DNA of 64,000 nt from Brenneria salicis ATCC 15712 = DSM 30166 (GTDB taxonomy: Bacteria; Pseudomonadota; Gammaproteobacteria; Enterobacterales; Enterobacteriaceae), in assembly GCF_003315515.1 (NCBI RefSeq), contig NZ_QNRY01000011.1, positions 23,288 through 87,287 on the forward strand, given 5' to 3'. The notes under the pieces are model-generated. The model was not told the origin of the DNA. It searched no databases and saw nothing but the letters and a program-made list of their open reading frames with translations. The translations under genes and the position numbers were made by a program. Of this stretch, positions 31,263-40,890 are shown piece by piece. Position 1 is the stretch's first letter. Each line of letters starts with the position of its first letter.

Positions 31263-31390
31263 CCGCCACATTTTGTGAGTTCTTCCACAGTTCCAAACGA
31301 ATTCCCGGTTCTTTGTTAATTTGCACAATGTGCAGCGCCGCACGTAACGTTATGCTGGTGCAATTGTCAGTGTTGCTGTCCGAGGTGGAA

Positions 31391-32548
31391 ATGGCGTCGT
31401 ATCAGCTTAATGCTAGGATGGCGCAGGATATCGTTGCGCGGACCATGCAGATTATTGATAGTAATATCAATGTGATGGATGATCGCGGCAAAATCATTGG
31501 CAGCGGCGATCAGGAGCGGTTAGGTGAATTGCACGAGGGGGCGCTGCTGGCGTTATCTCAGGGACGGGTCGTGGATATTGATGATGCGGTGGCGCGTCAT
31601 TTACATGGCGTGCGCCCCGGCATTAATCTGCCGCTGCGTATTGATGGCGAAATTGTGGGCGTTATCGGTCTGACCGGGAATCCCGCCCAGTTGCGGCAAT
31701 ACGGCGAACTGGTATGCATGACCGCTGAAATGATGCTGGAACAGGCCAGGCTGCTGCATATACTGGCGCAGGATAGCCGCCTGCGCGAAGAACTGGTTTT
31801 GAACCTGATTCGCACCGATGAGCTATCGCCCGCCTTGATGGAGTGGGCGCAGCGTCTGGGGATCGATCTGAATAAGCCACGGGTCGTGGCCGTGCTGGAG
31901 GTCGATAGCGGGCAACTCGGGGTAGACAGCGCGATGGCGGAGTTGCAGCAGCTACAGACGCTGCTGACCACGCCTGAACGCGATAACCTGATCGCCATTG
32001 TGTCCCTGACCGAAATGGTGGTGCTGAAACCCGCCTTGAACAGTCATGGGCGTTGGGATGCGGAAGAACATCGCCGTCGGGTTGACCATTTGCTGTCCCG
32101 AATGGCGGAAAGCAGTCGTCTGCGGATCCGTCTGGCGCTGGGGAACTATTTTCCCGGCGCGGGCAGTATCGCCCGCTCTTATCGTACCGCCCGAACCACC
32201 ATGAGCGTCGGCAAGCAGCGTATGCCGTCACAGCGTTGTTATTTCTATCAGGATCTGATGCTGCCGGTATTGCTGGATAGTTTGCGCGGCGGCTGGCAGG
32301 CGAATGAACTGGTACGTCCCCTGACCAAACTAAAGGCGATGGATGGCAACGGATTGTTGCGCCGGACGCTGGGCGCCTGGTTTCGTAATAATGTCCAGCC
32401 CGGCGCGACCGCCAAAACGCTGTTTATCCACCGCAATACGCTTGAGTACCGTCTTAATCGCATTTCTGAACTTACCGGGCTGGATCTGGGGAATTTCGAC
32501 GATCGTCTGTTGTTATATGTTGCACTGCAACTTGACGAAGAAGACTAA
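31391..32548 (+). CDS. cdaR: Sugar-diacid (glucarate/galactarate/glycerate) regulator CdaR
   Basis: Activator of glucarate, galactarate and glycerate catabolic genes. It has 385 residues, as in E. coli, with an N-terminal sugar-diacid recognition domain (about 1-135) and a C-terminal PucR-type helix-turn-helix near residue 330-380 (KTLFIHRNTLEYRLNRISELTG). The ATG at 31391 follows GAGG by five bases, and MASYQLNARMAQDIV aligns with the family. The target operons are outside this window. Confidence 0.95.
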   Translation: MASYQLNARMAQDIVARTMQIIDSNINVMDDRGKIIGSGDQERLGELHEGALLALSQGRVVDIDDAVARHLHGVRPGINLPLRIDGEIVGVIGLTGNPAQLRQYGELVCMTAEMMLEQARLLHILAQDSRLREELVLNLIRTDELSPALMEWAQRLGIDLNKPRVVAVLEVDSGQLGVDSAMAELQQLQTLLTTPERDNLIAIVSLTEMVVLKPALNSHGRWDAEEHRRRVDHLLSRMAESSRLRIRLALGNYFPGAGSIARSYRTARTTMSVGKQRMPSQRCYFYQDLMLPVLLDSLRGGWQANELVRPLTKLKAMDGNGLLRRTLGAWFRNNVQPGATAKTLFIHRNTLEYRLNRISELTGLDLGNFDDRLLLYVALQLDEED

Positions 32549-32893
32549 GTCCGCAGGGGACTAAATACGCAGAGAATGACGCCGCTGGTTGCGATCCTTA
32601 AAAGGGAAGCCGCGGCGTTCGTTCTGGACGATGATTGACTTAGATTGAAAACTATTACATAACCATTAACAATATAACGCGATAGCATAAATTATCGCGA
32701 AACAGTATTTTTGCCACTTTCCCATATCCTCTATTGTCACTTCCATATTGTCAGTCTGATAGCCGTGTCGATTAAGCGCGTAAATCAGCCATGCTCATCG
32801 TTATTTATACATTTGCCTGATTCGCTACGTAACGAATAACCCGATGCGCCGGGCAGGTCGATAGGTGCTTGCAAATTCCAGGGAGTGATAACC
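32549..32893. other. Intergenic region upstream of the sulfate operon
   Basis: This 345-base, mostly A+T-rich stretch has no gene. It includes ACGCCGC/GCGGCGT (32579-32618), which might end cdaR transcription, and CGCGATA-N8-TATCGCG at 32678-32699. CysB-controlled promoter elements are expected here from known cys operon biology, but CysB sites are too degenerate to call by eye. Confidence 0.5.
32678..32699. repeat. Inverted repeat upstream of sbp-cysTWA
   Basis: Perfect 7-bp arms CGCGATA and TATCGCG separated by eight A+T-rich bases. Could be an operator or a weak hairpin; no T run follows directly. Confidence 0.4.
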
Positions 32894-33904
32894 ATGTCAA
32901 TACGTCGTCTGGGGCTTTCCGTTGCTGCGGCAGCGCTGTTGTTTTCCGGCGTGGCGTCTGCTGCGACGGAATTATTGAATGTTTCCTACGATCCCACGCG
33001 AGAGCTTTATCAACAATATAACGCGGCTTTCAGCCAGCACTGGAAAGCGACGACGGGCGAAGCTATTTCCATCAGGAATTCCCACGGCGGGTCGGGCAAA
33101 CAGGCGCGTTCGGTTATCGACGGCCTTCAGGCGGATGTGGTGACGTTGGCGCTGGCAGGCGATATTGATGCGCTTAATCTGAATCGGCAACTCATCGATC
33201 CGAACTGGCAGGCGCGTCTGCCGGAAAACAGCACGCCGTATACCTCCACCATCGTTTTCCTGGTGAGAAAGGGCAATCCGAAACAGATTAAGGACTGGGG
33301 CGATCTGGTGAAGCCGGGCGTTGAAGTCATTACGCCAAACCCGAAAACCTCCGGCGGAGCGCGCTGGAATTTCCTGGCGGCCTGGGCTTACGCCAAAGCG
33401 CAACCCGGCGGCAACGATGAAAGCGCGCTGAAGTTCGTGACGGAGTTGTACCGTCATGCGCCCGTTCTGGACACAGGCGCCCGCGGTTCAACCATCAGCT
33501 TTGTTCAGCGTCAGTTAGGCGATGTGCTTCTGGCGTGGGAAAACGAAGCCTACCTCTCTTTGCAAGAACAGGGCGGCGATCAGCTTGAGATTGTGACGCC
33601 ATCCCTGTCCATTCTGGCCGAGCCGCCGGTTGCGGTGGTGGACAACGTGGTAGAGCGCAAAGGGACGCGCAAACAGGCGGAAGCCTATCTGCAATACCTG
33701 TACAGCGATGAGGCGCAGCGGATTATCGGTAAAAACTTTTACCGTCCGCGCAACGCTAAGATTGCCGAAGAATTTAAAGATCAGTTTGCGCCGGTGAAAC
33801 TGGTAACGATCGACAAAGACTTTGGCGGCTGGAAAGCCGCACAGGACACCTTTTTTAACGATGGCGGCGTATTCGACAAAATCTTCCAGAAAATTAATAA
33901 GTAA
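32894..33904 (+). CDS. sbp: Sulfate/thiosulfate ABC transporter binding protein (Sbp type)
   Basis: Periplasmic receptor for sulfate. 336 residues with a signal peptide (about 1-24, ending ASAATE). Sequence stretches [24 protein letters not shown] and [21 protein letters not shown] are those of E. coli Sbp, not CysP. The ATG at 32894 has GGAG about seven bases upstream; the GTG at 32885 lies inside this site. It heads the cysTWA genes, where E. coli has cysP; sbp is a separate gene in E. coli. Confidence 0.88.
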   Translation: MSIRRLGLSVAAAALLFSGVASAATELLNVSYDPTRELYQQYNAAFSQHWKATTGEAISIRNSHGGSGKQARSVIDGLQADVVTLALAGDIDALNLNRQLIDPNWQARLPENSTPYTSTIVFLVRKGNPKQIKDWGDLVKPGVEVITPNPKTSGGARWNFLAAWAYAKAQPGGNDESALKFVTELYRHAPVLDTGARGSTISFVQRQLGDVLLAWENEAYLSLQEQGGDQLEIVTPSLSILAEPPVAVVDNVVERKGTRKQAEAYLQYLYSDEAQRIIGKNFYRPRNAKIAEEFKDQFAPVKLVTIDKDFGGWKAAQDTFFNDGGVFDKIFQKINK

Positions 33905-34012
33905 GTAATGGGTTTCCGCTGTTGGTAAGCCGCTGTGTATCGCAGCGGCTTTGATTTGTCGGCAACAGTTTGATTCGCCGGAATCATTGAGTACGACTAT
34001 TGAAGGCACCGT

Positions 34013-34825
34013 ATGTCACACCGTAGCTCCCCGGTAATGCCCGGTTTCGGATTAACTTTGGGCTTCAGCTTGAGTTATTTAGGCTTGATTGTCCTTATTC
34101 CCTTGGCAGGGATGTTTATTTATGCAAGCCAGTTAACGCTGGCGCAATTTTGGGATCTAATCACCAGCCGACAGGTGCTTTTCTCCCTGCGACTCTCCTT
34201 TGGCACCGCGCTGGCGGCGGCGTTTATCAATGGCATCTTGGGAACGCTGCTGGCATGGGTATTGGTTCGTTATACTTTTCCGGGGCGAAAAATCATCGAT
34301 GCAATGATCGACATGCCGTTTGCGTTGCCCACCGCGGTCGCCGGGATCGCATTAACGGCGTTGTATGCCCCGAACGGGCTGATTGGTTCGCTGTTTCCTT
34401 TCAAGATCGCCTATACCGGCATCGGGATTACGCTGGCGTTGATTTTCGTCACCCTGCCTTTTGTGGTGCGCACGCTGCAACCCGTTCTGGCGGATATTCC
34501 GCAGGAAGTGGAAGAAGCGGCGGCCTGTCTTGGCGCCCGGCCAATACAGGTGTTTCGCCATGTTCTGGTTCCCACGCTGTTGCCAGCCTGGTTGACCGGC
34601 TTTGCGCTGGCCTTCGCGCGCGGGGTGGGGGAATACGGTTCGGTGGTGTTTATCGCGGGCAATATTCCGTTTAAAACCGAAATTCTGCCGCTGTTGATCG
34701 TCTCTAAACTCGATCAGTATGACTATAAAGGCGCAACCGGGATTGGCGTGTTTATGCTGCTGGTTTCTTTCATTATGTTGCTGCTGATTAATTTATTGCA
34801 GCGCCGTATTCAACCGAAGCTGTAA
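34013..34825 (+). CDS. cysT: Sulfate/thiosulfate ABC transporter permease CysT
   Basis: Inner-membrane permease (CysU in E. coli) for sulfate and thiosulfate. 270 residues with about six membrane segments. The EAA loop for ATPase docking is [21 protein letters not shown] near residue 165-185. It is in the operon sbp-cysT-cysW-cysA, eleven bases before cysW, and pairs with CysW as a heterodimer. Confidence 0.94.
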   Translation: MSHRSSPVMPGFGLTLGFSLSYLGLIVLIPLAGMFIYASQLTLAQFWDLITSRQVLFSLRLSFGTALAAAFINGILGTLLAWVLVRYTFPGRKIIDAMIDMPFALPTAVAGIALTALYAPNGLIGSLFPFKIAYTGIGITLALIFVTLPFVVRTLQPVLADIPQEVEEAAACLGARPIQVFRHVLVPTLLPAWLTGFALAFARGVGEYGSVVFIAGNIPFKTEILPLLIVSKLDQYDYKGATGIGVFMLLVSFIMLLLINLLQRRIQPKL

Positions 34826-34836
34826 GGCGGACTGTC

Positions 34837-35718
34837 ATGGAACAGGTTATTTCTTCTCAAGGCCGTCTACAGCAAGCAAAAAAACAGCCGGCGACGTATT
34901 ACGTGCTGGTCGCGCTGGCGTGGATCGTATTTTTCCTGATCCTGGTGTTACCGTTGCTGATGGTGGTGACGCAAGGTCTGGATAACGGCATTGGGGCATT
35001 CTGGGACGCCATTTCTGAACCTGATGCGGTTTCAGCACTGAAGCTGACCTTGCTGGCAACGGCGATTTCCGTGCCGTTGAATGTGGTTTTCGGGCTGGCG
35101 ACCGCGTGGTGTGTGACCAAATTTGAATTCCGCGGCAAGAGTCTGCTGCTGGCGCTGATCGACTTGCCGTTCTCTGTTTCACCCGTGGTGGCCGGGCTGG
35201 TCTACGTGCTGCTATTCGGGGCGCAAAGCAAGCTCTATCCCTTTCTGACGGCGCATAATCTGGAGGTGGTGTATGCGGTGCCGGGCATTGTGCTGGCGAC
35301 CATTTTCGTCACCTTGCCTTATGTGGCGCGTGAACTGATCCCATTGATGGAACAGCAAGGCTCGCAGGAAGAGGAAGCGGCGCGATTGCTGGGCGCCAAC
35401 GGCTGGCAGATGTTCTGGCACATTACGCTGCCGAATGTGAAGTGGGCGCTTATCTACGGCGTGGTGTTGTGCACCGCCAGAGCGATGGGGGAGTTTGGCG
35501 CGGTCTCCGTTATCTCCGGTCATATTCGCGGGCTGACCAATACGCTGCCCCTGCATATAGAGATCCTTTATAACGAATATAACATTGTCGCGGCGTTCAG
35601 CGTCGCCATCCTGCTGCTGGCGATGTCGCTGGTGATGCTGTTGCTGCGCCAGTGGAGCGAAAGCAGGTTAACGAGGCAATTACAGAAACAACAGGAGTTG
35701 ACCAAAAATGAGCATTGA
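34837..35718 (+). CDS. cysW: Sulfate/thiosulfate ABC transporter permease CysW
   Basis: Second permease of the sulfate importer, 293 residues, about six membrane segments. Its EAA loop reads [22 protein letters not shown] near residue 180-200. The 3' end overlaps cysA by 11 bases, so translation is likely coupled. Confidence 0.94.
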   Translation: MEQVISSQGRLQQAKKQPATYYVLVALAWIVFFLILVLPLLMVVTQGLDNGIGAFWDAISEPDAVSALKLTLLATAISVPLNVVFGLATAWCVTKFEFRGKSLLLALIDLPFSVSPVVAGLVYVLLFGAQSKLYPFLTAHNLEVVYAVPGIVLATIFVTLPYVARELIPLMEQQGSQEEEAARLLGANGWQMFWHITLPNVKWALIYGVVLCTARAMGEFGAVSVISGHIRGLTNTLPLHIEILYNEYNIVAAFSVAILLLAMSLVMLLLRQWSESRLTRQLQKQQELTKNEH

Positions 35719-36700
35719 GATCCGCAATATTAATAAACAATTTGGTCAGTTCCGGGCGCTGAACGACATCAATCTGGCGATTCAAAGCGGTGAACTGGTG
35801 GCGCTGCTGGGGCCGTCGGGGTGTGGTAAAACCACGTTGTTGCGCATTATCGCCGGTCTGGAACAACCGGACAGCGGCAGCATCATCTTCCACGGTGAAG
35901 ACGTCTCTATTCATGATGTGCGCAAACGTAATGTCGGGTTCGTGTTTCAGCATTATGCGCTGTTCCGGCATATGACGGTATTCGACAACGTAGCGTTCGG
36001 CCTGCGCATGAAGCCGAAAAACATTCGGCCCGCAAAGCGTGAAATCGAACAGAAAGTTCACGAATTACTGAATCTGGTGCAGTTGGACTGGCTGGCGGAT
36101 CGGTATCCCGAACAGCTTTCCGGCGGCCAGCGCCAGCGGATTGCGCTGGCGCGCGCGTTGATTGTCGAACCCAGTATTTTGTTGCTGGATGAACCTTTTG
36201 GCGCGCTGGATGCCAAGGTGCGGAAAGAGTTGCGTCGCTGGTTGTCTCAGTTGCATGAAAATATCAATCTGACATCGGTGTTTGTCACCCACGATCAGGA
36301 AGAAGCGATGGAAGTCGCCGATCGTATTGTGCTCATGAACAAAGGCGTCATTGAACAGATTGGCACCCCGGATGAAGTCTACAATCGTCCGGCCAGCGAG
36401 TTCGTTTATCACTTTCTGGGCGACAGTAACCGGCTGAAAATCGCCCAGACCGATGAAACCATCTTGTTCCGTCCGCATGAAGTCGCGTTGTCTGCTCAGG
36501 CGCAGGAAGGCTATCAGCCGGTGGTCGTCAGGGATATCAGGCCGCTGGGCGCATTGACGCGCTTGTCGCTGAAACTTGCCGATGAACAGGAACTTATCGA
36601 AGCGGAAGTGGCGAAAGATGATCTCAGCCTACACGGTTTGCAAAAAGGGGATGTGATTCAGTTCAAACCCAAACGTTATAACCACGATTGGGAGATTTAA
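35708..36700 (+). CDS. cysA: Sulfate/thiosulfate ABC transporter ATP-binding protein
   Basis: ATPase of the sulfate importer. It has 330 residues, shorter than the 365 of E. coli CysA, the difference lying in the C-terminal regulatory part. Walker [10 protein letters not shown] is near 34-42, Q-loop FQHYALFRH, signature LSGGQRQR near 136, Walker [12 protein letters not shown] near 159, and switch histidine [14 protein letters not shown] domain follows from about residue 240. In E. coli cysM follows; here a terminator and the nitrile cluster follow instead. Confidence 0.94.
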   Translation: MSIEIRNINKQFGQFRALNDINLAIQSGELVALLGPSGCGKTTLLRIIAGLEQPDSGSIIFHGEDVSIHDVRKRNVGFVFQHYALFRHMTVFDNVAFGLRMKPKNIRPAKREIEQKVHELLNLVQLDWLADRYPEQLSGGQRQRIALARALIVEPSILLLDEPFGALDAKVRKELRRWLSQLHENINLTSVFVTHDQEEAMEVADRIVLMNKGVIEQIGTPDEVYNRPASEFVYHFLGDSNRLKIAQTDETILFRPHEVALSAQAQEGYQPVVVRDIRPLGALTRLSLKLADEQELIEAEVAKDDLSLHGLQKGDVIQFKPKRYNHDWEI

Positions 36701-36766
36701 ATTCCCGCCTAAACGCTGGCAGTATCGCTGTTGACCTTCTCTTCAATTCAGCGCGTCGGAATAATG

Positions 36767-36805
36767 ACCGCCGGTTTCCATCAAATCATGGGAACCGGCG
36801 GTTTT
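36767..36805. terminator. Terminator between cysA and the cobalt permease gene
   Basis: Long stem ACCGCCGGTTtCC / GGAACCGGCGGT (12 pairs, one bulged T) followed by TTT on the plus strand. It separates the rightward cys operon from the leftward nitrile cluster and may serve both. Confidence 0.75.
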
Positions 36806-36814
36806 GCGCCGTTT

Positions 36815-37492
36815 TTATGCGGCTTGATAAAGCCGTTTCTCAACCAGCGCGCTGCCTTGCAGACGGTTTGCCGCTTTCGCGACGCTCAGGACGGCCAGAT
36901 CCACCAGCGGTTCAACGATGATGACCATCATATAAGCGCCGCCAAACGACAGTACGGAAGAAATGTTCCCGGCGGTGAAGCCCTGACCGTAGAACGCCCA
37001 GAACGCCACCCAGGTGACGATACCGGCCTGATAGGTGCTCGACAGCGCCAGCGCCTGACGATAGGTCAGTTCGACATATGGGGTATCTGGCCGAATGACG
37101 CGTTTAGCCAGCGCGGAGAGCGCAAACAGCGGTACCAGCAGCGTGGTGACGTTCATGCCGTATTGCGGCAGATCGAAAGGGGAGAAGAACAGGCCCTGAG
37201 TCAACAATCCCAACGCCAAACCGATGGCCGCAGGCGCGGCGCCGAACAGCAGGAACAGCGTCGATCCGAGAATAAGGTGTACCTCGGAAACGCCGACCGG
37301 ATGGTGGGGCAACACCTGAAAGAAACTGAAAACCAGCAGCGTGCAGGCAAGGGAGCGCGACGCCAGCGACAGCAAGCCACGATCACGCGTCGCCGACAGC
37401 GCCTGCTTGAGGGTATAGGTTCCGATGCCCGCCGCCGAGAGATAACTCAGCCAGATTTTACTGTTTTCAACAACGCCTGGTTCAATATGCAT
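36815..37492 (-). CDS. CbiM-like cobalt transport permease
   Basis: 225 residues, about six hydrophobic segments. The N-terminus MHIEPGVV is a CbiM-type variant of the MHIxxG metal-binding start, and VLPHHPVGVSEVHLILGST carries more histidines that may bind the ion. CbiM is the substrate-capture part of energy-coupling-factor cobalt importers. No CbiN, CbiQ or CbiO gene lies nearby, so it either works alone or borrows an ATPase. Position beside a cobalt-type nitrile hydratase suggests it supplies Co to that enzyme (inference). AAGGAG lies six bases before the start. Confidence 0.82.
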   Translation of the reverse strand: MHIEPGVVENSKIWLSYLSAAGIGTYTLKQALSATRDRGLLSLASRSLACTLLVFSFFQVLPHHPVGVSEVHLILGSTLFLLFGAAPAAIGLALGLLTQGLFFSPFDLPQYGMNVTTLLVPLFALSALAKRVIRPDTPYVELTYRQALALSSTYQAGIVTWVAFWAFYGQGFTAGNISSVLSFGGAYMMVIIVEPLVDLAVLSVAKAANRLQGSALVEKRLYQAA

Positions 37493-37576
37493 TGATAACT
37501 CCTTTGCCGTCCTGATTGACGGCGTTGAATGTCATTGCTGCGCCAGACATTCAGGAGACGTCTGGCGCTGCGCTTT

Positions 37577-38014
37577 TTAGCCGCTGAAAGCCGGACTGAC
37601 GGCCACCGGCGCCCGCTGCGGCGAGTGGTGATGATCATGATGGTGCGCCGGCGGACAGTCGGCGTGCGCCAGCAACACGGGTTGGCCATGCGGGGTATTG
37701 AGATAAGCCTGTCGCCATGCCTGCGCCCGCTGCGAGATGTCATCTGCGCCGGTGAGTCCGAGAGAAGCCATCATCTTTTCCATCGCGGCGGCCCACTGAC
37801 GGTAGTAGGCGTCATTCACGCTTTCCCCCGGCATGGCCGGCGCCGCCTTGATCTCTTCGCTGAATATCTGCACCCACTCGCGCCAGGTGAAACATCCCGC
37901 CTGATGCAGATGAACCGTCAGTGAGAAAATCTGCGCCTGCCACGGCTTGTCGAACACCGGGCCTTCTTCGTCCCGCGGCAAGTCAATCGCCTCATAATTG
38001 AGTTGCGTCGCCAT
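37577..38014 (-). CDS. Nitrile hydratase accessory protein (P14K/activator type)
   Basis: 145 residues. The central part (FDKPWQAQIFSLTVHLHQAGCFTWREWVQIFSEEI) resembles the N-terminal region of nitrile hydratase beta subunits, the hallmark of the small accessory proteins that insert cobalt into the alpha subunit. The C-terminus has a histidine-rich tract (PPAHHHDHHHS, about 122-132) that could hold metal ions. It starts two bases after the beta-subunit stop; the ribosome site GAGGAGG is inside the end of that gene. Role as cobalt chaperone is inferred. Confidence 0.85.
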   Translation of the reverse strand: MATQLNYEAIDLPRDEEGPVFDKPWQAQIFSLTVHLHQAGCFTWREWVQIFSEEIKAAPAMPGESVNDAYYRQWAAAMEKMMASLGLTGADDISQRAQAWRQAYLNTPHGQPVLLAHADCPPAHHHDHHHSPQRAPVAVSPAFSG

Positions 38015-38016
38015 GT

Positions 38017-38670
38017 TTATGCCTCCTCCAGATAGTCATCCCACAGATCGATATAGACTTTGTCCGGGCGCGTTTCACCCCACAGTTCCTCGGCGGTGAA
38101 ACTCACGCTGTAGACATGCTGCGGGTGTTCGCCCAGACCATGCGCCATGGTGTCCGGCGTGGCGAAAACGCCGTGGTCGATCTCGATCGTGCCGACTTTA
38201 CCGCGCACATAACGCGGCAGACGGGTATGGGTGGTCGGATTGATATTCTTCGCGCGAACCTGATCGCCTGCCTTGAAATGGGCGGCCACGTCGTGGGCGA
38301 CGCGGGCGGAGGCGCCGGTCTTAACCACCAGCGACACCATGTCATTGGTCAGCACCGATGGGGAGGGTATATTTGTAACCGCTTTAACCCTGCCCTGAAG
38401 TTCGGCGGCGGAGATCACGCCCTTTTCGCACAACAGCGTCTCTATCGCATGCAACCAGTGCTCGTAATAGCTGGCGAGCAGGTAATGGGCGGGTTCCATT
38501 CGCTCCATGGCGTGGCGGAACTCATCCACATTGAAATGCCCACCGGCGAAGAGCGCCGGGAACAGCGAGAACATCTTGCGCTCCCAGTCATGGCGGAAGT
38601 AGGGTTCATTCTCTTCGGCGAGGATCGGGCCGTGGCCGTGCATGCCGCCAAGATCGTGTATTCCGTTCAT
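38017..38670 (-). CDS. nthB: Nitrile hydratase beta subunit
   Basis: 217 residues. Characteristic start MNGIHDLGGMHGHGPI, the conserved arginines in FRHDWERKMF and the C-terminal SH3-like domain (KAGDQVRAKN to DLWDDYLE) that caps the alpha subunit are all present. With the alpha subunit it forms the enzyme that hydrates nitriles to amides. GAGGAG lies six bases before the start. It appears intact, unlike the alpha gene 17 bases upstream. Confidence 0.92.
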   Translation of the reverse strand: MNGIHDLGGMHGHGPILAEENEPYFRHDWERKMFSLFPALFAGGHFNVDEFRHAMERMEPAHYLLASYYEHWLHAIETLLCEKGVISAAELQGRVKAVTNIPSPSVLTNDMVSLVVKTGASARVAHDVAAHFKAGDQVRAKNINPTTHTRLPRYVRGKVGTIEIDHGVFATPDTMAHGLGEHPQHVYSVSFTAEELWGETRPDKVYIDLWDDYLEEA

Positions 38671-38687
38671 GCGTTGCTCCTCATCTG

Positions 38688-39300
38688 TTATGCCGCGTTA
38701 GCGGGGGTAAGGGGAAGACCGGTGCCGATCATGGAATCCCTGGTGACGAGTTCGGCCAGTTGCTCCTCGCTCCAACCATCGGTTCCCGCCGGGCGCTCCG
38801 GCAGCACCAGATAACGCAACTCGGCGCTGCTGTCCCAGACGCGAATCTCTTTGTCCGCGGGGATCGCCAGCCCGAATTCCGCCAGAACGCTGCGCGGTTC
38901 GATCACGATCCGTGACCGGTAAGGCGCGGATTTGTACCAGACCGGCGGCAGACCCAGCGTCGGCCAGGGGTAGCAGGAGCATAATGTACAAACCGTCACG
39001 TTATGCACCTGAGGCGTATTCTCCACCACCAGCATGTCTTCTCCCTGAACGCCGGAAACCCAGTTCGGCGATGGCCGCAGTGGCGTTTTCCAGCAGCCGC
39101 TGTTTGTATTGCGCATCGGCCCAGGCTTTGGCGACGACTTGCGCGCCGTTGCGCGGTCCGATTTTATTTTCGTAAGTGTCTATCAACGTGTCGAGGGCGG
39201 CGGGGTCAATCAGCCCCTTCTCGCGCAACAGCGATTCCAGCGCCTTGACGCGCAGTTCGATATCCGCAGGCGGTTCAGTGTGATCGTGCTCATGGCTCAT
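38688..39300 (-). pseudogene. nthA: Cobalt-type nitrile hydratase alpha subunit, frameshifted
   Basis: The N-terminal half reads from ATG 39300 (AAGGAG upstream) through AIAELGF. It then slips frame at about 39054-39058 and would end after an unrelated tail at residue 99. One frame over, [20 protein letters not shown] continues to the stop at 38688. Restoring two bases (TTCTCC for TTCC) gives a normal 204-residue protein. The metal motif VCTLCSC is intact in the downstream part; the Thr in CTLCSC marks the cobalt type (iron enzymes have CSLCSC). An internal ATG at 39035 has AGGGAG five bases before it, so a separate C-terminal fragment could be made. Function is probably lost unless the shift is an error or bypassed. 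Confidence 0.88.
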
Positions 39301-39326
39301 ATCAGGCTCCTTACAGTCTCAGTGGG

Positions 39327-40841
39327 TTAGCATTTTTGCCAGTCATAATCCGCTTCGAGCGCGGCGGCGGCCTGGTAAATGGTGCTTTCGGCATAATGAC
39401 GGCCAACCAGCATCAGTCCTACCGGCAAACCATCAACCAGCCCGCAGGGAACGGACATGGCCGGGTGGCCGGTAATATCCTGCGGCGCGGTGTTGCCGAT
39501 CATCTCAAACGCGCGCGTGATGTACTCGGTGATGGAGCAGCCTGGCTCTGGAAGCGGCTGAGCGGTGATCGGCACCGTGGGCATGACCAATAGATCATAA
39601 CGGGACAAGGCATCGTCATAGCCGGCGCGCGCTTTGCGCGCCAGATTCTGGGCTTTGGCATAGTAGCGGCCCTGGAAGTGTTCCAGTCCGTACTGACCGA
39701 CGAACATACACACCTTGAGCGAGGCGGCAAGGGCATCGGCGCGGTTTCGCCAGTCGGCGTGCTTATCCAGCAAGGCGACATCATATTGGCCCTTCCAGTT
39801 AAAGCCCATACCGTTGCCATGCATCATCTGCGCGGTCAATCCCTCGCAGCCGATAGGCGACCAGAGCGCGCCCGCCAGCGTGTGTTCAGGAACGGAAACC
39901 TCTTCGACCACCGCGCCCAGGCTTTCCAGACGTGCGATGGCTTCACGTACCTTGTCGCTGACTCTGGGATCCAGATTGCCCAGTTGGAAGCCTTCGCTTA
40001 GGATACCGATTTTCAGCCCCTTGACGCCGCGGCTCAGCGCATCGCTGTAGGTTTCGACCGGCGGCGCATACTGGCGCGGATCCAGTCCGTCCGCACCGGC
40101 CAGCACTTCCAGCATCAGGGCGTTGTCGCGCACATTGCGGGTGATGGGGCCAACGTGGTCGATGGTGGCTTCAATCGGCATGACGCCGGTGTAAGGCACC
40201 AGACCGTGAGTCGGTTTCAAACCATAGATGCCGCATAAGGCGGAAGGAATGCGGATGGAGCCGCCCTGATCGGCGCCAATCGCCATCTCCGCTTCCCTGG
40301 CGGCGACCAGTGCCGCGCTGCCGGAGGACGAGCCGCCCGCCGCATAGCCGTGGCGATGCGGGTTGTGTACGGGCGCGGGATCGGAGGTATGGCTGCCGCC
40401 GGACAGACAGAAATGTTCGCTGGTCGCTTTACCGAGAATGGTGGCGCCGGCGTCCAGCAGGCGAGTGACCACGGTGGCGTCGAAAGTCGGAACAAACCCT
40501 TCGAGCGTTGATGAACCGTTCATCATCGGCACGTTGGCCAGAGACACGTTGTCCTTGAGAACCACGGTACGCCCGGCCAGTTTTCCCTCCGCCGCGCCTT
40601 TCACCTCGGCCTTATAGTACCAGGCGTTATAGCGGTTTTCGTCGCCGCTCGGCTGATAGCCCGCCGTGCGCGGATAACGCACCTCCGGCACGTCGTCGGG
40701 CAGTGAGTCGATCAGGTCGTAGGCGTCGAAGTTGGGTTGCATCAGGGCCAAATATTCGCTGGCTTGCTCCGGCGTCAAACGCATGTGCAGGCGGCTGGCG
40801 ATAGCCAGAAGTTGTTCAATGTTAGGACGAGTGATTGCCAT
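39327..40841 (-). CDS. Amidase (amidase-signature family, nitrile pathway)
   Basis: Hydrolyses the amide made by nitrile hydratase to the carboxylic acid and ammonia. It has 504 residues. The Ser-cisSer-Lys triad falls exactly at the positions known in nitrile-cluster amidases: K96 (VVLKDN), S171 (GGSSSGS) and S195 ([11 protein letters not shown]). Gene order aldoxime dehydratase-amidase-nitrile hydratase resembles the clusters described in Pseudomonas. It lies 26 bases before the alpha subunit gene. Upstream are a hairpin, a -10-like TATATT and 21-bp-spaced direct repeats. Confidence 0.93.
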   Translation of the reverse strand: MAITRPNIEQLLAIASRLHMRLTPEQASEYLALMQPNFDAYDLIDSLPDDVPEVRYPRTAGYQPSGDENRYNAWYYKAEVKGAAEGKLAGRTVVLKDNVSLANVPMMNGSSTLEGFVPTFDATVVTRLLDAGATILGKATSEHFCLSGGSHTSDPAPVHNPHRHGYAAGGSSSGSAALVAAREAEMAIGADQGGSIRIPSALCGIYGLKPTHGLVPYTGVMPIEATIDHVGPITRNVRDNALMLEVLAGADGLDPRQYAPPVETYSDALSRGVKGLKIGILSEGFQLGNLDPRVSDKVREAIARLESLGAVVEEVSVPEHTLAGALWSPIGCEGLTAQMMHGNGMGFNWKGQYDVALLDKHADWRNRADALAASLKVCMFVGQYGLEHFQGRYYAKAQNLARKARAGYDDALSRYDLLVMPTVPITAQPLPEPGCSITEYITRAFEMIGNTAPQDITGHPAMSVPCGLVDGLPVGLMLVGRHYAESTIYQAAAALEADYDWQKC

Positions 40842-40863
40842 AAGTGCTCCTGTTCTTGTTTTT

Positions 40864-40884
40864 AACCGGGCTAGCTGCCCGGTT
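40864..40884 (-). other. Hairpin in the leader of the amidase operon
   Basis: Perfect 8-bp stem AACCGGGC / GCCCGGTT with a five-base loop, 22 bases before the amidase start. If TATATT (40891-40896) is the -10 box, transcription would begin at about 40884, so the RNA would open with this hairpin. No T run follows in the direction of transcription, so it is not a terminator for the upstream gene. Confidence 0.6.
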
Positions 40885-40890
40885 AGGGAA

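Noticed and set aside
36731..37495. 254-codon plus-strand frame opposite the CbiM-like gene
   Set aside because: Very Q/R-rich translation typical of antisense to a membrane protein; includes the terminator region.
39054..39058. Programmed ribosomal frameshift in the nitrile hydratase alpha gene
   Set aside because: No slippery heptamer or known stimulatory element is visible, and no programmed shift is known in this family; mutation or error is simpler.
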